Origin: an uncultured Sphingomonadaceae bacterium
GTDB taxonomy: Bacteria; Pseudomonadota; Alphaproteobacteria; Sphingomonadales; Sphingomonadaceae
Reading direction: 5' to 3'
DNA length: 6,086 nt
Assembly: GCA_946480515.1 (NCBI GenBank)
Contig: CAMLKX010000118.1
Span: 1 to 6,086, forward strand
Shown here piece after piece: positions 1 to 5,025 of this stretch. Below the pieces are notes generated by a model. It was not told the origin of the DNA. It did not search any database and saw nothing but the letters and a program-made list of their open reading frames with translations. Each line of letters starts with the position of its first letter. Position 1 is the stretch's first letter. The position numbers and the translations under genes were made by a program.

Positions 1-23
1 GCAGTCGGATGGTCGAATTTCAT
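1..23 (-). CDS. 5' fragment of an unidentified leftward gene
   Basis: Read on the minus strand, an ATG at 23-21 opens a frame M-K-F-D-H-P-T that runs off the left edge with no stop. A good Shine-Dalgarno sequence, GAGGAA, lies about six bases before the ATG, and that is the main support for a real start. It lies 50 bases beyond the stop of the DUF2721 gene on the same strand, so it is probably the next gene of the alaC operon. Seven codons are too few to name a product. From memory of sphingomonad gene order, a homoserine dehydrogenase gene often sits near this aminotransferase, but nothing in these bases shows that. Confidence 0.5.
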
Positions 24-73
24 CGGTGATTCCTCAGTTTGGCTGTCCTCGATAGGCTGCGTCGCGGCCTGAC

Positions 74-571
74 TCAATTCGCTTCGGACTGACTTTCCGG
101 TCTTGCCGCTGCTTGATGCTCGAGGACGTCGTTGTGGATGTGCACCACTCTAAGACCGAGTCGTGTCTCAACGATGAAAGCGGCGAAGCCGGACGCGATG
201 GAGATCATCGAGCCAATGAACAGTAGCGCGATCAACGTTCCGAAGTGAGCATCGAACAGTTCCGCGGCGAACAGCATTACGACGACCAGGCAGGTGAGGC
301 ATGCGCTGATGACGCTGAGCAGGATGGCGATGTTGATGACCGAGATTCGCCGATCAAGCACGCGGACTTCGAACAACAATCGATCATGCTCGGCACCCCG
401 CGACCGGAGGATCAACGGCTCGATCACGCGGGCCCGGTCGATCACGCGGGCGAGCCGCCCAGCGCAGACGTTGAGGAAGCCACCGATCCCGGCAAGGAGA
501 AAGATCGGGGCGACCGAGGTCTGGATCGTTTCGGCGACTTGGGAGACCTGCGGCAGCGGGACCGTGCTCAT
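74..571 (-). CDS. DUF2721-family integral membrane protein
   Basis: This 165-residue protein matches the DUF2721 family in length and plan. A first hydrophobic segment lies at about residues 20-38 and is followed by the family's basic stretch, GRLARVIDRAR (38-48). A charged linker at about 55-75 (EHDRLLFEVRVLDRR) follows, then two long hydrophobic segments at about 77-104 and 110-134, and a hydrophilic tail. It should be an inner-membrane protein with three helices; the family has no established function. Its ATG overlaps the stop of alaC as ATGA (571-568), so it is probably translated by coupling; I see no strong ribosome binding site of its own. An 18-base-period direct repeat at 421-433 and 439-451 duplicates part of the RARVID/RARVIE coding. 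The family call rests on remembered motifs; the gene itself is secure. Confidence 0.85.
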   Translation of the reverse strand: MSTVPLPQVSQVAETIQTSVAPIFLLAGIGGFLNVCAGRLARVIDRARVIEPLILRSRGAEHDRLLFEVRVLDRRISVINIAILLSVISACLTCLVVVMLFAAELFDAHFGTLIALLFIGSMISIASGFAAFIVETRLGLRVVHIHNDVLEHQAAARPESQSEAN

Positions 572-1773
572 GCGACGGCAGTAGCTTCCGGAGCCGTCAC
601 GCCTTGCAGGAAGCGCTTGACGCCGCGTGCCGCCTGGCGAAGCCGCTGTTCATTCTCGACCATCGCGATGCGGACGAAGCCTTCGCCATTCTCGCCGTAG
701 CCCACGCCGGGAGCCACCGCGACGCCCGCCTGCTGAAGCAACTGTTTGGAGAATTCGAGGCTGCCGAGATGGGCATGGCTTGGGGGTAATGGCGCCCACG
801 CGAACATGGATGCTTGCGGCGGCGGGATGTCCCAGCCGGCCCGGCCGAAACTCTCGACAAGCACATCGCGGCGGCGCTTGTACAGCTGCCGGTTCTGCTC
901 GACGATGTCCTGGGGACCGTTGATCGCTGCGACCGCAGCCGCCTGGATTGGAGTGAAGGCACCATAGTCGAGATAGGATTTCACTCGAGCAAGGGCCTCG
1001 ATCAGGCGGGCGTTTCCGACAGCGAAGCCGACCCGCCAGCCGGCCATCGAATAGGTCTTCGACATTGAGGTGAACTCCACCGCGACGTCTTTGGCTCCGG
1101 GGACCTGCAGGATGGACGGCGTCGGCGTATCGCCGAAGTAGATCTCCGAATAGGCGAGGTCCGAAAGGACCCACAGCCCCTGTTCCTTCGCGAACGCGAC
1201 CACCCGCTCGTAAAAGGCGAGGTCGACGACTTCGGCGGTGGGATTGGATGGATAGCCCATCACCAGAACCGACGGCCGGGGGACGGTGAAATCCATCGCC
1301 CGCTGGAGGCTCTCGAAATAGCGCTCGTCCGGTGTCGTTGGGACTGCGCGGATTGTCGCCCCGGCGATGATGAAGCCGAAGGTGTGGATCGGATAGCTCG
1401 GGTTTGGCGCTAGAATAACGTCTCCCGGACCAGTGATCGCCTGCGCCAGATTGGCGAGACCTTCCTTCGACCCAAGGGTGACGACGACCTCCCGCTCCGG
1501 GTCGATATCAACCCCGAAGCGGCGGCCGTAATAGTTGGCCTGTGCCTTGCGCAGGCCCAAGATGCCCTTTGAAGCGGAATAGCCGTGCGCATGCGGATCG
1601 CGAGCAACTTCGGCTAGCTTGTCAATGACATGCGGTGGTGGAGGCAGGTCCGGATTGCCCATGCCAAGGTCGATGATGTCCTCGCCGCTCGCCCTCGCTG
1701 CGGCCCGCATCGCATTCACCTCGGAAATTACATAAGGTGGCAGGCGGCGGATGCGGTAGAATTCCTCGTTCAT
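568..1773 (-). CDS. alaC: AlaC-type class I/II aminotransferase (probable alanine transaminase)
   Basis: This 401-residue PLP-dependent fold-type I aminotransferase resembles E. coli AlaC along its whole length. Shared stretches include the start RIRRLPPYV (8-15), EDIIDLGMGNPD (31-42), GSKEGLA (101-107), NPSYPIH (124-130) and YKRRRDVLV (298-306). Expected active-site residues are visible: N177 in SNPT, D205 in SDLAY (pairs with the PLP ring nitrogen), Y208, K239 in SMSKTYSMAGWR (Schiff-base lysine), R247 (phosphate contact) and R368 in GFVRIA (substrate carboxylate). The likely reaction is transfer of an amino group between glutamate and pyruvate in the cytoplasm. The same family includes LL-diaminopimelate aminotransferases, and automatic annotation often uses that name, so the exact substrate is inferred. 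The start at 1773 fits the usual N-terminus, although the upstream ribosome binding site is poor. It is the first gene of a leftward operon, divergent from phaC. Confidence 0.9.
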   Translation of the reverse strand: MNEEFYRIRRLPPYVISEVNAMRAAARASGEDIIDLGMGNPDLPPPPHVIDKLAEVARDPHAHGYSASKGILGLRKAQANYYGRRFGVDIDPEREVVVTLGSKEGLANLAQAITGPGDVILAPNPSYPIHTFGFIIAGATIRAVPTTPDERYFESLQRAMDFTVPRPSVLVMGYPSNPTAEVVDLAFYERVVAFAKEQGLWVLSDLAYSEIYFGDTPTPSILQVPGAKDVAVEFTSMSKTYSMAGWRVGFAVGNARLIEALARVKSYLDYGAFTPIQAAAVAAINGPQDIVEQNRQLYKRRRDVLVESFGRAGWDIPPPQASMFAWAPLPPSHAHLGSLEFSKQLLQQAGVAVAPGVGYGENGEGFVRIAMVENEQRLRQAARGVKRFLQGVTAPEATAVA

Positions 1774-1818
1774 CCGTTGCGTCTATGCGATTGTGTTCCG
1801 TTGCGAAAGGATTCGGCG
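1774..1818. promoter_or_regulatory. Divergent control region between alaC and phaC
   Basis: Only 45 bases separate the two start codons, so the promoters must overlap or lie inside the opposite gene. The 9-mer TCCGTTGCG occurs twice in the same orientation, at 1773-1781 and 1797-1805, 24 bases apart, which could be an operator pair. A GAAAGG sequence at 1805-1810 sits eight bases before the phaC ATG and serves as its ribosome binding site. I could not identify a convincing -35/-10 pair on either strand. TAGAAT at 1757-1762, inside alaC, resembles a -10 box for phaC but lacks a partner -35. Regulatory function is inferred from the layout. Confidence 0.45.
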
Positions 1819-3600
1819 ATGGCGAGCAAGAAAGAAGAGGCGGGGACCGGTGACCAACAATCCGGAACTCAGCAGTCTTCCGCCATTCCCGGTCTTGAGG
1901 AGATGCAGCACTGGACCTTGATCATGGGCCGGGCGCAGCAGATGCTGATGCAGGCCTGGGCCGACGCTCTGCCGAAGGACAAGCCATTCCCAACTTTCCC
2001 GGCAACGAGTTCCGCGGCCGACCCGCTCGCTTTGATGAACGCGGGGGTGGAGGCGTGGACCAAGGGGCTGGAGAGCTGGGGCAAGCTGATCTCTCCGCGT
2101 GAGAACGAGGGGAAGCCCGCGGCCGGAAGTGATCGGCGGTTCTCCCATCCGGAATGGCGGGAAAACCCGGTCTTCGACACCATCCGGCAGACTTATCTTT
2201 CCATCTCCGACCGGATGCTCGGAACGGTCGATGACATTGCAGATCTTGACCCGGACACCCGGCAGAAATTGCGTTTCGCTGTCCAGACTTTCGTCGATGC
2301 GATGAGTCCCTCCAATTTCGCCCTGACCAACCCGCAGGTCCTGCAGCGCACGTTTGAGACGCGCGGGGAGAATTTACTCAACGGCCTGAAGAACATGCTC
2401 CAGGACATTCAGCAGGGGCAGTTGACCCAGAGCAAGTCCGGAGCGTTCGAGGTTGGTTCGAACATTGCCGCGACGCCAGGCAAGGTCATCCATGAAACGC
2501 CGCTGTACCAGCTGATTCAGTATACACCGACCACGGACAAGGTGCTGAAGACACCGCTGGTGATTTTCCCACCCTGGATCAATCGCTTCTACATTCTCGA
2601 CCTGAGCCCGGAAAAAAGCCTGGTCAGATGGTGCGTCGACCACGGCGTTTCCCTGTTCATGGTTAGCTGGAAGTCGGCGGACGAGAGCAGCGCTAACACC
2701 AGGCTCGCCGACTATGTGCTTCGGGGACAGGTCGACGCGATCGACACCGTGAGAGATCTCCTCGGGGTCGAAAGCGTTCACACGATCGGCTATTGCGTTG
2801 CTGGCTCAACGCTTGCCGCGACCCTTGCCGTGCTCGCGGAGCGCGGACAGGCTGACAAGGTCAAGAGCGCGACGATGTTCACCGCTCAGGTCGACTTCAC
2901 CAAAGCCGGCGACCTCAAGCTGTTTCTTTCGGATGAAACGATGGGCCTGCTCAGCCAGCTGACGGCGGAAAAGGGATTTCTCGACGGCCGCTACATGGCC
3001 GCGACCTTTAATCTTCTGCGTGGTCGCGACCTTATCTGGAGCTATGTCATCAACAATTATCTGATGGGCGAGGAGCCCGCTCCGTTTGATCTCCTCCATT
3101 GGAACAGCGACTTCACCAACCTGCCGGCAAGCTGGCACCGGGAGTATCTTGAGCAGTTCTACCGCGACAATCTTCTTGCCAAGCCTGGCGGCATTACGAT
3201 CGAAGGCACCCCGGTCGACCTCAGCAAGGTCAAGACCCCGATGTTTATTCAGGCGGGCAGCGAGGATCATATCGCGCCGCCGGAAAGCGTGTGGAAGGCG
3301 ATGGACCATTTCGGCGGGCCGAGGCAGTTCCTGCTGGCTGGGTCCGGTCACATTGCTGGGGTGGTCAATCCGCCGTCCGCCAAGAAATACGGCTTCTGGA
3401 CCAATGATGATTCACCGCAAAGCCTTGAGGAGTTCGTCGCCGGAGCGACCGAACATAAGGGAAGCTGGTGGGAGTATTGGCTCGACTGGCTCCGCTCGCA
3501 TGACCCCGAGGAGGTCGGGGTAGAGGGAGCCCGCATTCCAGGGCAGGGCAAACTGAAGACGATCGAAGATGCGCCCGGCCGCTACGTGAAATCGCGTTGA
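1819..3600 (+). CDS. phaC: Class I polyhydroxyalkanoate (PHA) synthase
   Basis: This 593-residue enzyme polymerises (R)-3-hydroxyacyl-CoA into PHA storage polyester at the granule surface. The length is typical of class I synthases (C. necator PhaC is 589). The N-terminal PhaC domain covers about residues 100-275 and includes NFALTNPQVLQRT. An alpha/beta-hydrolase catalytic domain follows. The nucleophile box is GYCVAG with C326, the catalytic Asp is D483 in GSEDHIAP, and the His is H511 in GSGHIAG; these match C319/D480/H508 of C. necator in order and spacing. The C-terminus has the class I signature GSWWEYWLDWL and ends DAPGRYVKSR. The frame is open upstream to 1630, but that part lies inside alaC. 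ATG 1819 has GAAAGG eight bases before it and gives the normal N-terminus. No phaA, phaB, phaR or phasin gene is adjacent, so monomer supply is encoded elsewhere. Confidence 0.96.
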   Translation: MASKKEEAGTGDQQSGTQQSSAIPGLEEMQHWTLIMGRAQQMLMQAWADALPKDKPFPTFPATSSAADPLALMNAGVEAWTKGLESWGKLISPRENEGKPAAGSDRRFSHPEWRENPVFDTIRQTYLSISDRMLGTVDDIADLDPDTRQKLRFAVQTFVDAMSPSNFALTNPQVLQRTFETRGENLLNGLKNMLQDIQQGQLTQSKSGAFEVGSNIAATPGKVIHETPLYQLIQYTPTTDKVLKTPLVIFPPWINRFYILDLSPEKSLVRWCVDHGVSLFMVSWKSADESSANTRLADYVLRGQVDAIDTVRDLLGVESVHTIGYCVAGSTLAATLAVLAERGQADKVKSATMFTAQVDFTKAGDLKLFLSDETMGLLSQLTAEKGFLDGRYMAATFNLLRGRDLIWSYVINNYLMGEEPAPFDLLHWNSDFTNLPASWHREYLEQFYRDNLLAKPGGITIEGTPVDLSKVKTPMFIQAGSEDHIAPPESVWKAMDHFGGPRQFLLAGSGHIAGVVNPPSAKKYGFWTNDDSPQSLEEFVAGATEHKGSWWEYWLDWLRSHDPEEVGVEGARIPGQGKLKTIEDAPGRYVKSR

Positions 3601-3631
3601 GGCACCCAGCGCTTACCGACCGAGCCGCAGA

Positions 3632-3853
3632 TTAGAGAATTCCGCCTCCGAGCATCAGGCGGAAGATTCCGAGCAGGATCACAAACAGGTTGATGTTCCG
3701 CCCGAGTTTGCTGTGACCCAGCATCCCGACGCCTGCCCCGACAACCGCCAGCGGGATGATGAGCCAGTTCGCCCATCCAAGCAGCGGCAGGAAGGCAACC
3801 ACAGCCAACCCCAGTGCGACCAACCCGATGAGGATGGATACGACGTTGAACAT
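3632..3853 (-). CDS. Small three-helix hydrophobic membrane protein, function unknown
   Basis: This 73-residue protein is almost wholly hydrophobic. Probable membrane helices lie at about residues 4-25, 28-46 and 54-72, with a short polar connection HSKLGRN (47-53). The last helix is glycine-rich and ends LMLGGGIL. There is no signal peptide distinct from the first helix and no catalytic motif. The ATG at 3853 has a good ribosome binding site, AAAGGA, about five bases upstream, and the stop is TAA at 3634-3632. Those signals, plus a coherent hydrophobic composition, support a real gene over the longer frame on the same strand (3582-4040), which lacks such structure. It converges on phaC with 31 bases between stops and diverges from the lipoprotein gene. 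I do not recognise a named family. Confidence 0.75.
   Translation of the reverse strand: MFNVVSILIGLVALGLAVVAFLPLLGWANWLIIPLAVVGAGVGMLGHSKLGRNINLFVILLGIFRLMLGGGIL
3640..3664 (-). terminator. Hairpin at the 3' end of the small membrane-protein gene, possible terminator
   Basis: A perfect 8-base inverted repeat pairs TTCCGCCT (3640-3647) with AGGCGGAA (3657-3664) around a 9-base loop. On the minus strand it is followed by TTCTCTAAT, a weak T-rich run, just before and across the TAA stop, so it could end the leftward transcript. On the plus strand no T-run follows, so it is a poor intrinsic terminator for phaC. The stem overlaps the final codons, which makes coincidental coding sequence an alternative. 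Confidence 0.35.
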
Positions 3854-3954
3854 GGTGGTCCTTTCCGTTGGCGGTGTCGCGACATGAATTACTAACAGAT
3901 ATGGTGAACGTCACGTTGGTTGAAGTTAACCCGTCAGGCTGGCAACTATTGCTC
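3854..3954. promoter_or_regulatory. Divergent intergenic region with a short palindrome
   Basis: This 101-base gap between the leftward small membrane protein and the rightward lipoprotein gene should hold promoters for both. It is visibly more AT-rich than its flanks. It contains a perfect inverted repeat AACGT-C-ACGTT at 3907-3917 and, just after it, TTGAAG at 3920-3925, a partial match to a -35 box. No good -10 follows at 17 bases. Operator and promoter roles are inferred only from position. Confidence 0.4.
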
Positions 3955-4632
3955 ATGTCTTCAATCCGGCGTTCGATCCTGCTTCCCGTCTGTGTTTTGC
4001 TGGCGCTCGGCACCGCGTCCTGTGAGTCCGCGAATCGCAAGCCCGCCGTGCAGCCGATTGTTCAGGTCGTACCAAGCAAGGCGGATGGGTGGCTGCGAGT
4101 TGCAAGCCCGCGCGACGTTGAACGGATTCGGCGCGTATCGTCGGCCTGGCAGCAGGCGTTGGCCGACGTTCGCGCCAGTGGCCGCTCGGGGGAGCTTCGC
4201 AGTGAGGGCGATCTGTTGAAGCCATTGGCCGCACTCGATCGGCCGGCGCCAACTCCGGGCAGCTACAATTGCCGTCAGATCAAGCTCGGCCGGCTCGACC
4301 GGCGCACTCCGACGATCGAAAAGTTCAAGCCCTTCTTCTGCTATGTCGAGGTCGAGGGCGAGTTGCTCACGATCGTCAAGCAAACCGGCAGTGAGCGTCC
4401 CGCCGGGCGGCTGTGGGAGGATGATGATGTCAAGCGGCTCATCTTCCTTGGCACGCTCGCCCTCGGCAATGAAGGGCGAGTCAAAGCCTATGGCGACGAT
4501 CCGCGACGCGATATGGCCGGGATCGTCGAGCGTGTGGGCCCATTTCAGTGGCGGCTGGTGCTTCCTTGGCCGCGAGGCACGTCGAAGCTTGACGTGATTG
4601 AGCTGACTCCCGTTGCCGAGCAGCCCAAATAG
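3955..4632 (+). CDS. DUF4893-like putative lipoprotein
   Basis: This protein has 225 residues from ATG 3955. The N-terminus looks like a lipoprotein signal: M-S-S-I-R-R, a hydrophobic core at about 8-19, then TASC with the candidate lipid-modified cysteine C23. Residue 24 is Glu, so there is no Asp inner-membrane retention signal. The mature part resembles DUF4893 proteins of sphingomonads: a W-x-x-V/A-x-P-x-D-x-x-R-I-R-R start (46-60), AWQQALADVRASG, GSYNCRQIKLG with C106, FFCYVE with C129, GSERPAGRLWED, FLGTLALG and a closing LDVIELTPV. The C106/C129 pair could form a periplasmic disulfide. The family has no known function. In-frame starts at 3868 (TTG) and 3901 (ATG) would place extra residues before the signal peptide, and none has a clear ribosome binding site, so 3955 is preferred. 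It heads a probable three-gene cluster. Confidence 0.8.
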   Translation: MSSIRRSILLPVCVLLALGTASCESANRKPAVQPIVQVVPSKADGWLRVASPRDVERIRRVSSAWQQALADVRASGRSGELRSEGDLLKPLAALDRPAPTPGSYNCRQIKLGRLDRRTPTIEKFKPFFCYVEVEGELLTIVKQTGSERPAGRLWEDDDVKRLIFLGTLALGNEGRVKAYGDDPRRDMAGIVERVGPFQWRLVLPWPRGTSKLDVIELTPVAEQPK

Positions 4633-5008
4633 TCCAACCCTCGCCGATCCGGTTGAGGTGCGTCGGCATCTGATCGCGGCTGCCGCGGCGGGGACTTCGA
4701 TCAGCTATTCGGAGCTGCTTGGCCAGCTCGGCTACGCCTTCTCGCGGCCCAAGATGCGAGCCTTGTGCAAGGTCCTGGAGACGGTGGATTCGATCGCCGA
4801 ACAACGGGGCGAGCCCGAATTAGCGGTGCTCGTCGTGCGTGAATCAGACCGATTGCCGGGACAGGGCTGGTGGGTTGGCGGCGGCGCGCGAAAACATGAT
4901 CATGTAGGAAGCTGGGAAGGCCCCAAAGCCCGCCTGCTCATCGACCGGTTGCATCAAGAGGCATTCGACTATTGGGGCGGGAGAGGCGGCTCGCAATCGG
5001 CGGACTGA
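4613..5008 (+). CDS. Conserved-looking hypothetical protein with an HTH-like N-terminal half
   Basis: This 131-residue protein starts at TTG 4613, overlapping the preceding gene by 20 bases. GTG at 4658 is an alternative start that would keep the core. I do not recognise a named family. The visible pattern is ISYSELLGQLGY (30-41), RPKMRALCKVLETVD (45-59), then EPELAVLVVRESDRLPGQGWW (68-87), and an amphipathic C-terminus. This order (I-x-Y-x-E-L, a helix with paired basic residues, then P-x-L-x-x-L-V-V and L-P-G-x-G-[WF]) recalls small winged-helix-like domains with a TYGELA motif and an LVVNKxTGLPGxGF motif. That is a resemblance from memory, and DNA binding is unproven. Similar sphingomonad proteins may carry the name ribose-phosphate pyrophosphokinase in databases; nothing here (about 130 residues, no PRPP loop) supports that activity. 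It ends 17 bases before the pseudouridine synthase gene. Confidence 0.75.
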   Translation: MPSSPNSPTLADPVEVRRHLIAAAAAGTSISYSELLGQLGYAFSRPKMRALCKVLETVDSIAEQRGEPELAVLVVRESDRLPGQGWWVGGGARKHDHVGSWEGPKARLLIDRLHQEAFDYWGGRGGSQSAD

Positions 5009-5025
5009 CCGACTAAGTGCCGCCA

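Noticed and set aside
245..700. A 151-codon plus-strand frame opposite alaC and the DUF2721 gene
   Set aside because: It is antisense to two well-supported genes and is rich in Asp, Glu and Arg in the way typical of antisense frames in GC-rich DNA; no motif.
650..1174. A 174-codon minus-strand frame inside alaC
   Set aside because: It is a shifted frame of a gene with intact catalytic motifs, and its Arg/Pro/Gly-rich composition is that of a shadow. I saw no sign of a frameshift in alaC.
1630..1818. A 63-codon N-terminal extension of the phaC reading frame
   Set aside because: It lies entirely within alaC and its short leader, has no PhaC-like sequence, and ATG 1819 has a ribosome binding site and yields the normal family N-terminus.
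2806..3351. A 181-codon minus-strand frame inside phaC
   Set aside because: It is antisense to the catalytic domain of PhaC, with no recognisable domain.
3582..4040. A 152-codon minus-strand frame spanning the small membrane-protein gene
   Set aside because: It runs across the phaC 3' end, the membrane-protein gene in another frame and the lipoprotein start; its composition is irregular with no domain pattern. The 3632-3853 frame has the ribosome binding site and the hydrophobic pattern.
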